Of a DNA stretch of 64,000 nucleotides, positions 27,617 to 37,507 are shown piece by piece. The DNA comes from Actinomyces mediterranea. Lineage in GTDB: Bacteria; Actinomycetota; Actinomycetes; Actinomycetales; Actinomycetaceae. The notes under the pieces are model-generated. The model was not told where the DNA came from. It did no database searches and was given only the letters and a program-made list of their open reading frames with translations. The DNA lies in assembly GCF_900155595.1 (NCBI RefSeq), contig NZ_FTPB01000003.1:62001-126000 (forward strand), in the 5' to 3' direction. The translations under genes were made by a program, and so were the position numbers. Every line of letters begins with the position of its first letter. The first letter of the stretch is position 1.

Positions 27617-29386
27617 GTGCGTCCTTTCGATCCTCGTCTTCTGCGTTATGCGAAGTCCGCTCGCGGTCCGATTCTCCTGACAGCGCTGTTCGGAACCCTC
27701 ATCGCCGCGGCAGTGATCGCCCAGTCACTGCTCATCTCCGCATCCGCATCCCCGGTCATCACGGGGGAGAAGTCCCTGTCCGACGTACTCCCCCTCATCG
27801 GCATGCTCGCCGCGATCATCCTCCTTCGCGGGCTCCTCGTCGCCGGTAGGGAGAAGGTCGCCCAGCACGGCGCGGATAACGCCATCCGGGACCTGCGCCG
27901 AGCGGTCGGCGACGCCGCGGAAGAACTCGGGCCGAGATGGAGGGCAGTTCACGCCTCGGATACGACGACGCTCTTGACGCGCGGACTCGACGATCTCGTC
28001 CCCTACTTCGTCAAATTCCTCCCCCAGCTGGTCCTCACCTTGACGGCGACGCCCCTCTCCCTGGCCGTCATGCTCTACCTCGACCCCTGGTCGGGCGTGA
28101 TCGCCGTGCTCGTCATCCCCCTCATCCCGATCTTTATGATCCTCATCGGCCGCTTCACGCAGGACTCCTCGCGGGCGAAACTGGCGACCATGGAGCGCCT
28201 CGGCTCTCAACTCCTCGACCTCATGGCAGGGCTGCCCACCTTGCGCGGCCTCGGACGCGAAGACGGTCCCCGCCGCCACCTCAAGGCCCTCGGCAAGGAG
28301 CACACTCGCACCACCATGGCGACGCTGCGCGTCGCTTTCTTGTCCGGCGCAGTCCTGGAGTTCCTCGCGACGCTGTCGGTCGCCCTCATCGCCGTCGAAG
28401 TGGGCATGCGCCTAGTCGGCGGACACGTCGACCTGTTCACGGGGCTCGCCGTCATCATGCTCGCACCCGAGGTCTTCGAGCCGCTGCGCCAGGTGGGCGC
28501 ACAATTCCACGCCTCGACGAACGGCGTCACAGCTTCACAGGCGGCCTTCACGATCATTGAGATGCCGAGGCCGGGCCGGTCCGACTCACCCGAAGCGGCC
28601 CCCGATGTGCGCTGCAGCGACATCGTCCTCGACTCCGTTTCGATCGCGGCGAGGGGCACGTGGGCACCCTCATCCTTATCGGCGATCATCCGCCCGAATC
28701 GGATCACCGCTCTCGTCGGCGCCTCCGGGTCGGGCAAGACGACGACGATCATGGCGATCCTCGGCATGCTCGACCCGACGAAGGGGACCATTACCTTACG
28801 CCCGTTGGACGGGACCCGTGGCGTTGATCTCTCCTCGATCGACCCGGACTCGTGGTGGCGTCAGATCACGTGGGTCCCTCAGTCCCCGACGATCATGCCG
28901 GGAACGATCCTCGACAATCTCTCACTCGACGCTCCCACCGATGAGCTGTGGGCGGCCGCCCGCATCACCGGCTTCGACGCGGTCATCGACTCCCTGGCGA
29001 ACGGGTGGCAGACCCGTCTCGGCTTCGGAGGCGTCGGCCTGTCGGTCGGACAGCGCCAGCGCCTCGCCCTGACGCGCGCCCTCATCGTTGCCGCGCCGCT
29101 CGTCGTCCTCGACGAGCCGACCGCGCACCTCGACGCCGTCAACGAGGAGGTCATCGCGAAGGCTCTGACGCGCCTCATAGACGATGGGCGCACCGTCCTT
29201 GTCATCGCGCACCGCAGGGCCCTCATCAAGCACGCGGATGACATCATCGAAGTGTCCAGCGCGGATGCCACTGACGAGGAGATCGCCCGCTTCCCGCAAC
29301 TATCACCCGACACGACGAGTGAGACGATGAACATCGACATGCCGGGCATCCTCTCCGACGTCCCCGAAGAGGCGGTGCGCGCATGA
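27617..29386 (+). CDS. cydD: Thiol reductant ABC exporter subunit CydD
   Basis: This is a half-transporter of about 589 residues: an N-terminal six-helix ABC type-1 membrane domain, then an ATPase with Walker A GASGSGKTT, signature LSVGQRQR and Walker B LVVLDEPTAHLD. With CydC it exports cysteine/glutathione needed for cytochrome bd assembly. The start is uncertain: GTG at 27617 fits the family N-terminus with a distant GGGGA, while GTG at 27599 is possible. The stop overlaps the cydC start by 4 bp. Confidence 0.92.
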   Translation: MRPFDPRLLRYAKSARGPILLTALFGTLIAAAVIAQSLLISASASPVITGEKSLSDVLPLIGMLAAIILLRGLLVAGREKVAQHGADNAIRDLRRAVGDAAEELGPRWRAVHASDTTTLLTRGLDDLVPYFVKFLPQLVLTLTATPLSLAVMLYLDPWSGVIAVLVIPLIPIFMILIGRFTQDSSRAKLATMERLGSQLLDLMAGLPTLRGLGREDGPRRHLKALGKEHTRTTMATLRVAFLSGAVLEFLATLSVALIAVEVGMRLVGGHVDLFTGLAVIMLAPEVFEPLRQVGAQFHASTNGVTASQAAFTIIEMPRPGRSDSPEAAPDVRCSDIVLDSVSIAARGTWAPSSLSAIIRPNRITALVGASGSGKTTTIMAILGMLDPTKGTITLRPLDGTRGVDLSSIDPDSWWRQITWVPQSPTIMPGTILDNLSLDAPTDELWAAARITGFDAVIDSLANGWQTRLGFGGVGLSVGQRQRLALTRALIVAAPLVVLDEPTAHLDAVNEEVIAKALTRLIDDGRTVLVIAHRRALIKHADDIIEVSSADATDEEIARFPQLSPDTTSETMNIDMPGILSDVPEEAVRA

Positions 29387-31134
29387 TCATCACCGCCACC
29401 GAGCGCCGCTCCCTCAAGCGAATCGTCTTTCTCCTCAACGTCGATGTCCCGGCCTTCGCCCTATCCGTCCTCCTCGGAGTGGGTGCGTTGGGGGCAGCCA
29501 TTGCGCTGAGCGCCACATCGGCGTGGCTCATCGCCCGCGCCTCCCAACACCCTCCAGTCCTCTACCTCACCGTGGCCGCCACCTCAGTGCGACTCTTCGG
29601 AGTCTCACGGGCAGTATTGCGCTACCTGGGGCGTCTCGCGAGTCATAGGGTCGCCATCGGCGGCATGGATTCCCTTCGTCAGAACCTCTACCGGGCCCTG
29701 GCGGCGAGAAGGATCGATCGCATTACCATGCTGCGCCGCGGCGACGTCCTCGCACGCACCGGGGTCGATGTCGACGAGGTCGGCAACCTCGTCATCAAGA
29801 CCCTCCTGCCGGTGCTGGTCGCGGCTATCGTCGGCGTCGGCACCGTTGCAGGACTCGCGTTTATCTCCCCCGCTGCAGCGCTCATCGTCGGAGCCTGTCT
29901 GCTCGTTTCAGGCGTCGTCGCACCGCTGATCTCGATCAGGTCCGCCAGAATCGCCGAACTCGATACCATCGAAGCGAAGACCGAACTCGCGGCGGGCACA
30001 CTCGCACTTATGGAGGGCGCAACCGAACTGCAGGTGTCGGGGCGCATCCACGAATTGCGCGCACGGATAGCGGACACGGAGAGCGCACTGACGAGCGCCT
30101 CCCACCGCAGTGCCCGTATGGCCGCCCTCGCGTTCGGGATCGACCGCTTCGCCATGGGTGCCTCGGTCGTTGCCGCCCTGCTCATCGGCATTCCCCAGAC
30201 GAGCGCCGGAGCGGTTGCGGCCGTCGCATTGAGCGTCCTCGTCCTCACCCCGCTTGCCTCCTTCGAGGGCACGACGGAACTCGCACCCGCCGCAGTCCAG
30301 CTCGTGCGCTCCGCGACCGCTGCGGCGCGCATCGATGAGCTCCTCGGCGAGGAGGAGTCCCACTCCACACACCCGATCCCCGAGCCCTCTCCCGCTCCAA
30401 GGATCACGGCGGACCGATTGTCAGTCGGATGGCCTGGCGGCCCCATCCTCGTCGAGGACGTTTCCCTCGAGGTCGAACCCGGCCACTCGATCGTCATCGT
30501 GGGGCCATCGGGCATCGGGAAGACGACGCTGGCCCTTACCCTCGCAGGGATGCTCGCCCCGCGCGCAGGCACCGCGACCCTCAACGGTGCGCCCACATGG
30601 GAAGCCGACCGGGCAGATGTCACCCGCCATGTGACGATCACCGCCGAGGACGCCCACATCTTCGCGACCTCCGTCTTGGAGAACCTCAAGGTGTCGCGCG
30701 CAGACCTCGACCGAGGCGAGGCCGAGCACCTGGTCGGCGCAGTCGGGTTGGGCTCCTGGCTGGCGGCTCTGCCCCAGGGGATCGACACCCTCATCGGCTC
30801 CGGCGGGACGACCGTGTCCGGCGGGGAGCGCAGGAGACTCCTCATCGCACGGGCACTCGCCGCGCCTGCTCCCCTCCTCATCGTCGACGAGGCCGGGGAG
30901 CACCTCGACTCCTCCACTGCGGACTCCCTCGTCCGATCCCTCCTCACCGACCCCGAACGTGGCGTCGTCCTCATCTCGCACCGCCTCTCCGCCCTCGACG
31001 CGGCCGATGAAGTCATCGTGCTGGGGCGCTCCGACGAGTCGCAGCCCGCCCGGATCGAAGCGCGCGGCACTCATGAGCACCTGCTCGCCACGTCGGAGCA
31101 CTATCGTTGGGCATTGGCACAGGAGGATGAATGA
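29383..31134 (+). CDS. cydC: Thiol reductant ABC exporter subunit CydC
   Basis: This 583-residue half-transporter partners CydD. Membrane helices occupy the first 300 residues. The ATPase domain has Walker A GPSGIGKTT, signature SGGERRRLLIARAL and the Walker B run LLIVDEAGEHLD, in which the usual DEP is DEA. The ATG overlaps the cydD stop, and the stop overlaps the following kinase gene, giving an unbroken translational chain cydD-cydC-kinase. Confidence 0.92.
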   Translation: MIITATERRSLKRIVFLLNVDVPAFALSVLLGVGALGAAIALSATSAWLIARASQHPPVLYLTVAATSVRLFGVSRAVLRYLGRLASHRVAIGGMDSLRQNLYRALAARRIDRITMLRRGDVLARTGVDVDEVGNLVIKTLLPVLVAAIVGVGTVAGLAFISPAAALIVGACLLVSGVVAPLISIRSARIAELDTIEAKTELAAGTLALMEGATELQVSGRIHELRARIADTESALTSASHRSARMAALAFGIDRFAMGASVVAALLIGIPQTSAGAVAAVALSVLVLTPLASFEGTTELAPAAVQLVRSATAAARIDELLGEEESHSTHPIPEPSPAPRITADRLSVGWPGGPILVEDVSLEVEPGHSIVIVGPSGIGKTTLALTLAGMLAPRAGTATLNGAPTWEADRADVTRHVTITAEDAHIFATSVLENLKVSRADLDRGEAEHLVGAVGLGSWLAALPQGIDTLIGSGGTTVSGGERRRLLIARALAAPAPLLIVDEAGEHLDSSTADSLVRSLLTDPERGVVLISHRLSALDAADEVIVLGRSDESQPARIEARGTHEHLLATSEHYRWALAQEDE

Positions 31135-32771
31135 CGCCCACTCACACCGACCTCACGCTGCTGCGCGCGGCGCTCGACCTGACGAGCACCCTCGACCTGC
31201 GTTCGGCGCTCACCTCCTTCGTCGATTCGGCGTGCGCGCTCACCCGCGCCCGCCACGGGGCCCTGTCTGTCCTCGACACGTGGGGCGCGACGACCCTGCT
31301 CATCGAACGGCATGCGGAAGACCCCGCCCCCGGGGTTCCCGATCTCCTCGTCTCCCGGATCCCCCCGATCGGCCACCTCCTCGTCAATGACATGGATGAG
31401 CTCGAGGACATCAGCGCGCCGGGAGTCGAGAACTTCCTCGGAGTGTCCGTCCTCGTTCACGAGCAGGTGTACGGGCGCCTCTATTTGACGGACAAGCCCG
31501 GTGGATTTGATGAGTCCGATGTCGCGATCGTCGCTGTCCTCGCACCCGCCGCAGGCATCGCCGTGGAGAACGCGCACCTGTACGCCGACGCGCGCAGGAC
31601 CGAGCGGTGGATCTCCGCCTCCCAGTCGTTGACGACAACCATGCTCGAGGGGGCCGACGAGGAGGAGGCTCTCGAACTCATCGCGGCCACCGTGCGCGAA
31701 GTATCGAAAGCGGACACCGCGATCATCGTTTTGCCGTCGATCGGCGATACCTGGGCTGCGGAGATCACCGACGGCTACCTCGCCGACACCCTACTCGGCG
31801 TCGTCTTCCCCTCCCAAGGCCGTGCCATGTCGGTCCTCAACGAGGGAACCGGCATGATCGTCGATTCAATGGCCCGCGCCCAGACGATGCGCGTCCCCCA
31901 GCTCTGCGCCTTCGGGCCCGCTCTCTACGCTCCTCTGCTGTCGCGCGGCAACGCCGCTGGCGTGCTCATCCTTCTGCGCCGCATTGGCAGCCCCGAATTC
32001 GATTCCTCGGAGCTCTCCCTCGCAGAGTCCCTCGCCTCTCAGGCGGCCCTCGCCCTCGAATTGGCCTCCGCCCGGCATGCGGAGGACGTGGCGACTCTGC
32101 TCGACGAGCGCGACCGGATCGGCCGCGACCTCCACGACTTCGCGATCCAGCAGCTCTTCGCCACCGGCATGCAGCTCGACGCCGCCAAGCAGGCCGTCGC
32201 AGACGGGTCCATCGACACCGACGCGATGACGAATGTCTTCGACCGTGCCCTCGCCTCCATCGACGAGGCAGTCCGTCAGATCCGCGCTATCGTCCATCAT
32301 CTGCGCGAGCCCGACCAGTCGGTCGCCCTCGTGGAGAGGATCCGCCGCGAATCCTCGCTGACCCGTTCCGTCCTCGGATTCGCGCCCTCCCTGCTCATCA
32401 CCCTCGACGGGCACGCCATCAATGAGATCCCCGATGAGGAGATTCGCGCGATCGACGACATCGACGCCCGCATCGACATGGATCTCGGCGACGACATCGT
32501 CGCCGTCGTGCGCGAAGGCCTGTCGAATATTGCGCGTCACGCTCACGCGACTGCGGGCTCCGTCTTCGTCGATATCGTCGGACGCGGCGAGCGAGGGAGT
32601 ATCACCGTGCGCATCGCCGACGACGGCAGGGGCATTGCCCCGGATCGTACGCGCAGTTCTGGCCTGTCGAATATGCGCGAGCGGGCCAGGCGCCACGGCG
32701 GCGACTTCAATGTTGGCCCCGGCATCGGCGGTTTGGGCACCGAGATCGCGTGGAGCGTCCCGCTCGGTTAA
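31131..32771 (+). CDS. Two-GAF-domain sensor histidine kinase (DevS-like, HisKA_3)
   Basis: This 546-residue soluble kinase has two GAF domains (about 20-155 and 180-312). A HisKA_3 dimerisation domain carries the phospho-acceptor in RDLHDFAIQQLF (His335), and a HATPase domain has REGLSNIARHA, DDGRGI and SGLSNMRERA. The order matches mycobacterial DevS/DosT, but in GAF1 the loop before FLGVSVLV is short and lacks the histidine-containing segment I recall as the haem ligand of DevS, so haem binding is doubtful. Its ATG overlaps the cydC stop, suggesting it senses redox or respiratory state and controls cyd. The regulator at 37508-38161 is the probable partner. Confidence 0.88.
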   Translation: MTPTHTDLTLLRAALDLTSTLDLRSALTSFVDSACALTRARHGALSVLDTWGATTLLIERHAEDPAPGVPDLLVSRIPPIGHLLVNDMDELEDISAPGVENFLGVSVLVHEQVYGRLYLTDKPGGFDESDVAIVAVLAPAAGIAVENAHLYADARRTERWISASQSLTTTMLEGADEEEALELIAATVREVSKADTAIIVLPSIGDTWAAEITDGYLADTLLGVVFPSQGRAMSVLNEGTGMIVDSMARAQTMRVPQLCAFGPALYAPLLSRGNAAGVLILLRRIGSPEFDSSELSLAESLASQAALALELASARHAEDVATLLDERDRIGRDLHDFAIQQLFATGMQLDAAKQAVADGSIDTDAMTNVFDRALASIDEAVRQIRAIVHHLREPDQSVALVERIRRESSLTRSVLGFAPSLLITLDGHAINEIPDEEIRAIDDIDARIDMDLGDDIVAVVREGLSNIARHAHATAGSVFVDIVGRGERGSITVRIADDGRGIAPDRTRSSGLSNMRERARRHGGDFNVGPGIGGLGTEIAWSVPLG

Positions 32772-32823
32772 GGAAATCAGACTCCAACAGACCTCCCAGG
32801 TTCTCCGCGCTCAAACGATGATG

Positions 32824-32857
32824 GGAGGCGGGTCGCCCCCTCGGGCGGCCCGCCTCC
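32824..32857. terminator. Convergent terminator between kinase and fucosidase genes
   Basis: A 15-bp stem (GGAGGCGGGTCGCCC with a matching right arm and one G-T wobble) and a 4-nt loop lie midway between the two converging stops. It can serve both strands; no long T-run is present on either side. Confidence 0.65.
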
Positions 32858-32911
32858 GATGCTCAGATTCCTCGCCCCGTGCTCACGCACTCAGACATGG
32901 AATCTACAGTT

Positions 32912-35900
32912 CTAGCGGATACCTTGCCTCCTGCGTCTAGACGCTGCGACAAGGCCCGCGACTGCGAGAGCACCCGCGAATCCGACAATCACACTCGTCT
33001 GTGCGCCCGTTGATGCCAGTCGCGACGCCCCGGCCTTGTCGGCAGGTTTGACCGGAGTCGAAGCTCCAGGCTCCTCCGGGGTCGGCTGAGGCAGCACTGA
33101 AGCGGCCTTCACCGTGAGTGCAGCCTCAGCTTTCTTCTCCTTCTGTGTGAGGATCACCTTGTGCTCGCCCGGCGACAGACTCGTTGGAAGAACGAACTCG
33201 AAAACAACCTCCCCCTTCGCATCGGCCTTCTTCGTCCCGATAGCAATCGGGTCCGAATGCAGCACCGCCTCAACGTCCACATCGGGCAAGAAACCGCGAC
33301 CTGTCACAACGATCGACTCTCCCGGTACCGCCGACTCCTTATCCACGGTCACACTCGCCACAGGACCGGGTTCCGGGTTCGGCTGGGGTTCCGGGTTCGG
33401 CTGGGGGGCAGCGGTCTTCACCTTGACAATAATCAGACCGGATTCAGCAGTGCCCGCCGAATTCGTCGCCTTCAACATGAACTGGGCGCCGTCTGTCGAG
33501 GTATCGAAACTCAGCGAGAAGTCGGGGCCCTGCTCCTCAGAGAGGGCCTCCCATTCTCCCGCACCAGCGGGCTTCTTCCACCACTGAAGCTCAGGATCCG
33601 GGGTGCCGGAAACTGAGGCTTTGAGATCCACAATCTTCCCCGCAGGAGCCGTCACCGTCCGAGACTGACCGTCACCGGCAAGTTCCACATCACTCATGTC
33701 ATCGGCATCCACCTCAATCGGAGAGATCGTCGGGGGAACGCTCGTCGAGATCGGATCACCGAAGACCTCCACCTCTGCGAGTGCCAACTGCGCATTGGGG
33801 CCGGGCAGAACGACGCGGACGTAGCGCCCCTCGAATCCATCAATGGCAACCGAGGAGGGGAATCCTCCGACGCCCTCGACCTTGACGGCCTTCACATCCT
33901 CAGGAATCGCACCCGCAGCCGGATTGAAATCAGAGGCGAGTTCTTCCTTCGACGCAACCACCCAGAAATCCTTCAGGCGCTGATCACAGGTCATGAAGGA
34001 ACACTTGTCCTGCGCAGATCGGTTCCACACATCGACGCTCTTAAGGGCGAACTCCTCTCCGAGATCAACCTGCCACCAAGCCACCTGGTCGAAGCCTGTG
34101 TGGGTCACCGAATTATTGTCGAAGACACCGTCCGTGTTGCCGTCATTCGCACGCGAAGCGACGCCGCCCCACGCCGTTGACGACTGGGTTGCGGGCTTCT
34201 CAAGGGCGAGGTTCGTCGACTTCTCAAAAACGGTGAGAGTCGCGATCTGCGAGGTCGTCGAACCGACGGAGTTCGTCGCCACTGCGTAGTAGCGCGCACC
34301 GTTATCCGAAAGAGCAGCCGTGAAGGAGAGACGGGAAGTAGTCTCGCCTTCGAGGGCGACGCCGTCCTTGGCACCCGGAGCAATCCGGTACCACTGATAG
34401 GTCGGTGCAGGCCTCGATGCAGCGGAGGCCGAGAATACGGCCTTGGTACCGGAGGCGACCTCCGTGTCACGCGGTTGAGTCCTGAAGGTCGGTGCGGTTT
34501 CAGACAGTTTCTTTTCGAAGGCCTCCACCGTCAGCTCAGCGTCACGCACCCCCAGACCATTGGCGTAGTATGGGGGATTCGCGAGCTCGATGCGCACACG
34601 AGTCACCTGATTCGGCGCCAGTGTGAGGCCATCGCCGAAAGGACCGGCAGCGATATCAGCACCTGTGACGACCATCGTCTTGTCACCGAAGGTCACCTTG
34701 TATTCGGTCTGCGCATCGAAGGAACCTTTGAGGGTCAGTTGGACATCCTCATAGGTCTTTCCGGAGCGATCAACGATGTAGGCGTCGCGCGCAACCGCGC
34801 CGTAGCGGGAATTGGCCGAATTCAGGCCTTGCATCGCTGCATTCGGCACGACCCCGAGTCCGTTCTCGAGTTCAACGGTTGCGGTCGAGATGTATCGGGG
34901 CGCCTCGGCGAAGGAGACCTTGATGACCGGAAGTACCTCGTCCGGCTGTCCTCCGGCCATCTTCACGGTGAGTTTCGTCCCCTCCTGAGTGAACTCCAGG
35001 GGGGTTTTCGTGCCGTCGACGGTCACGGCAGTGACCTTGGAACCGACGCCGTCAAGAACGAGGGATTCACCGTCCGCCCAAGTCCGCGGGAAGAGGTGAA
35101 GATCGTTGCCCTTCGTGGTGATACGACCCCAGCTGGGGATGGGGAACCAGGTGGCCTTGGCGCCGATGATCGCATCGGGATGGCGCTTCATCCACGCGCC
35201 GATGCCGTCGAGCACCTTCGTATCGAAGTCGTCGAAGGAGCCGTCGCCCTTGGGACCGACATTGAGGTCGAACTGGCCGCCGCCCGAGATCGTCGTGACG
35301 AGTTCGCTGGTGAGACTGCGGATCTTGTACCCGACATTCGACTCAGAACGGTCCGCCCTCCCGTCGGAGCAGTAACTCCAGCAGCTCGGGAAGATTGAAA
35401 GGATCGATTCCCAGGGGCCGACGCGGAAGTCGGTTGGCACATGGTTGTCGCCGCCGACCTCGAAATCGCCCTTGTCGTTCCACACACGAGAGTTCACCAT
35501 TGTCTCGGGCTGCTTGTCGTGCACCCACTTCGCCATGCGCGCGGACTGATCAGGAGTCGGACCGCCCATGTCGAACCAGAACTCCGCAATCGGCCCGTAG
35601 TTCGTCATCAACTCGTCGATCTGCGGTTTGATGATGTCGCGCATCATCGCCTCGGTGATCGGATTCCGGTTGCCGTAGGGTTCGGCCTCGTGCTGGGTCC
35701 AGTCGATGATCGAGAAGTAGAAGGCGAGCTTGATGCCGCGCTTTCCGCACTCATCGGCGAGTTGTTTCATCGGGTCCTTGGCGAAGGCGGTTTGCTTGAC
35801 GACATTGAAGTCCGTCGTCTTCGTGTCCCACATCGCGAAGCCATCATGGTGCTTCGTCGTGATCATGACGTACTTCATGCCGGTGTCCTTCGCCTTCTGA

Positions 35901-36262
35901 CACACGGCGCCCGCATCCCACTTCTCAGCGGTCATCTTCTTAGCCTCGGCGAGATAGTCCTCGTCCGAGATTTTCATCCAGGCCTTGATCTGTTCGGGAT
36001 ATCCGATGCTCTGTTGCTTGCCCTTGAAACTCCCCTCGAACATCGAGTAGACGCCCCAGTGCATGAAGAGCCCGAACTGGAGGTCCTGCCAGTTCGATAT
36101 TCTCTCCACCGGGCTGTTCGGAACCGCCGCCGGAATGCCGATAACTCCGGTTGGCGACTCGGGCGGCGCCTCGGAGGGCGCCGCAATCGCGGGGGCGGAG
36201 AGTCCGGCACATGCGATCGCGACAGCCGACATACCTCCCACGATGGATCTCTTGAGGTTCAC
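32912..36262 (-). CDS. Cell-wall anchored alpha-L-fucosidase (GH29) with Ig-like and F5/8 type C domains
   Basis: This 1116-residue secreted glycosidase would cleave fucose from host glycans. A signal peptide (about 1-28, AIAAP) precedes the GH29 barrel, with FGLFMHWGVY near 64, TKHHDGFAMW near 136 and the probable nucleophile Asp231 in FWFDMGG. Then come a beta-sandwich, an Ig-like domain near 595-685, an F5/8 type C (CBM32-like) domain near 690-840, a second Ig-like domain, a PNPEPQPNPEPG spacer and another beta domain. The end is a sorting signal LASTG (1082-1086), a hydrophobic helix and RRRR. The start is GTG with AAAGG upstream. Confidence 0.92.
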   Translation of the reverse strand: MNLKRSIVGGMSAVAIACAGLSAPAIAAPSEAPPESPTGVIGIPAAVPNSPVERISNWQDLQFGLFMHWGVYSMFEGSFKGKQQSIGYPEQIKAWMKISDEDYLAEAKKMTAEKWDAGAVCQKAKDTGMKYVMITTKHHDGFAMWDTKTTDFNVVKQTAFAKDPMKQLADECGKRGIKLAFYFSIIDWTQHEAEPYGNRNPITEAMMRDIIKPQIDELMTNYGPIAEFWFDMGGPTPDQSARMAKWVHDKQPETMVNSRVWNDKGDFEVGGDNHVPTDFRVGPWESILSIFPSCWSYCSDGRADRSESNVGYKIRSLTSELVTTISGGGQFDLNVGPKGDGSFDDFDTKVLDGIGAWMKRHPDAIIGAKATWFPIPSWGRITTKGNDLHLFPRTWADGESLVLDGVGSKVTAVTVDGTKTPLEFTQEGTKLTVKMAGGQPDEVLPVIKVSFAEAPRYISTATVELENGLGVVPNAAMQGLNSANSRYGAVARDAYIVDRSGKTYEDVQLTLKGSFDAQTEYKVTFGDKTMVVTGADIAAGPFGDGLTLAPNQVTRVRIELANPPYYANGLGVRDAELTVEAFEKKLSETAPTFRTQPRDTEVASGTKAVFSASAASRPAPTYQWYRIAPGAKDGVALEGETTSRLSFTAALSDNGARYYAVATNSVGSTTSQIATLTVFEKSTNLALEKPATQSSTAWGGVASRANDGNTDGVFDNNSVTHTGFDQVAWWQVDLGEEFALKSVDVWNRSAQDKCSFMTCDQRLKDFWVVASKEELASDFNPAAGAIPEDVKAVKVEGVGGFPSSVAIDGFEGRYVRVVLPGPNAQLALAEVEVFGDPISTSVPPTISPIEVDADDMSDVELAGDGQSRTVTAPAGKIVDLKASVSGTPDPELQWWKKPAGAGEWEALSEEQGPDFSLSFDTSTDGAQFMLKATNSAGTAESGLIIVKVKTAAPQPNPEPQPNPEPGPVASVTVDKESAVPGESIVVTGRGFLPDVDVEAVLHSDPIAIGTKKADAKGEVVFEFVLPTSLSPGEHKVILTQKEKKAEAALTVKAASVLPQPTPEEPGASTPVKPADKAGASRLASTGAQTSVIVGFAGALAVAGLVAASRRRRQGIR

Positions 36263-36304
36263 CTTTGCACCTTTCGAAACGTGCCTCGTCGACCGACTTT
36301 TTTT

Positions 36305-36405
36305 CGATCGATCATCGATAAGGCCCTACTAAGGTAGCGAGTTTCACTCTCAATTATTCGCAGTTTGGGACAAAAACAGTGACTATCCGGTATTACCCCT
36401 AGGGG
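36305..36405. promoter_or_regulatory. Palindromes in the fucosidase/thioredoxin-protein divergent region
   Basis: Two palindromes lie upstream of the fucosidase GTG, within a 340-bp A/T-rich divergent gap that holds no gene. ATCGATcATCGAT spans 36307-36319 and CCCCTAGGGG spans 36396-36405, the latter flanked by TTA/ATAA. The first is about 45 bp from the start codon, a typical place for a repressor operator. The regulator is unknown. Confidence 0.4.
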
Positions 36406-36602
36406 ATAACCCTGATTTCTATCTATTTTCTTTTTGGAGACTTTCGATGTATTAACGAAAACCGCGTTCTGGTCGTGCAATGCCATCGCAATTCGCTCGC
36501 CTCAGACCCCGCTCCCGACACATGCAACACGTCGACCATGTGCCCTGGCACCCGGGTGTGCAGATCATTAGTGTGGAGGAAGCTCAGCCAGAAAGGTTGG
36601 TC

Positions 36603-37409
36603 ATGGCCGTACACGACGACGCGCAGTCCCGCGCGGATAAGAAGACGCTGACCATTATCATCTCAGTCGTTTCCCTCGTAGTGGTCGCCGTGACGATCAC
36701 TGTCGCAGTAATCCTCATGAACGGGGTTCGCGCCGAGCAGACTCCTCCCGCCGCTCAGTCCCCCTCCGCTTCCTCCGCCACTTCCACCGATTCGGCGTCC
36801 CTCTTCGGCGACTATGCCGACGGCAGGCCCATCATCATCTCCCACAAGGGAGTCGGGCAGGCAGACGACTCCCTGCCTACGGTCACCGAATACTTCGATC
36901 ATTCGTGCCCCGGCTGCGTCCAACTCGCCACCGCAGCCGACGCCGACCTCATCGCGGGCGCGCAGGCGGGCGACTACAACTTGGCCTTCGCCGCAGTGGC
37001 GTCCCACAACGCCGCATGGAATCCCATCGCCACCGCCGCCTCGGTGCTCGTTGCGAAAGAGACCCCCGACCAGTGGGTGGCGTTCCACGAAGCCCTCATC
37101 GCCTACTATTACGCGGCAATGCGAAGCGGGGACGGAACGACAGTCACGGACACTGACGCATCTCTCGAACAGGTGCGCATCATCGCTGAGAAGGCGGCAG
37201 TCCCCGCCTCCGTCATTGAGACCTTCCCCGTCGCTCAAGTCGGCCAGGAGTATCTCAATGCTTCATCGTTGAAGTGGCAGGAATCAATGGCCGAGGGCCG
37301 CACGAAACTGAGCACCCCTGAACTCGTCGTCAACGCCACTCATGTCGAACTCGTCGACTACAGGTCGCAGACCGTAATGAGCGAAATCCGCAGACTGATC
37401 GGCCGGTAA
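36603..37409 (+). CDS. Membrane-anchored DsbA-like thioredoxin-fold protein
   Basis: This 268-residue protein has a single N-terminal transmembrane segment (about 16-40), a Pro/Ser/Ala linker and an extracytoplasmic thioredoxin-like domain with the redox motif CPGC (Cys102, Cys105). A helical insertion follows. The fold resembles the DsbA/MdbA group that forms disulfides in secreted proteins of actinobacteria; a reductase role is possible. The ATG at 36603 follows GAAAGG; the frame is open further upstream without coding character. It is divergent from the fucosidase. Confidence 0.82.
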   Translation: MAVHDDAQSRADKKTLTIIISVVSLVVVAVTITVAVILMNGVRAEQTPPAAQSPSASSATSTDSASLFGDYADGRPIIISHKGVGQADDSLPTVTEYFDHSCPGCVQLATAADADLIAGAQAGDYNLAFAAVASHNAAWNPIATAASVLVAKETPDQWVAFHEALIAYYYAAMRSGDGTTVTDTDASLEQVRIIAEKAAVPASVIETFPVAQVGQEYLNASSLKWQESMAEGRTKLSTPELVVNATHVELVDYRSQTVMSEIRRLIGR

Positions 37410-37507
37410 GCGGGCGGCCTAGGAGGAACTGCGTCCCCGGGCACATGCGCAACTCCCGCCACAAACACACCAGATGCAGTCGCAGACGTGGCAGGCGAGC
37501 GGCAGCC

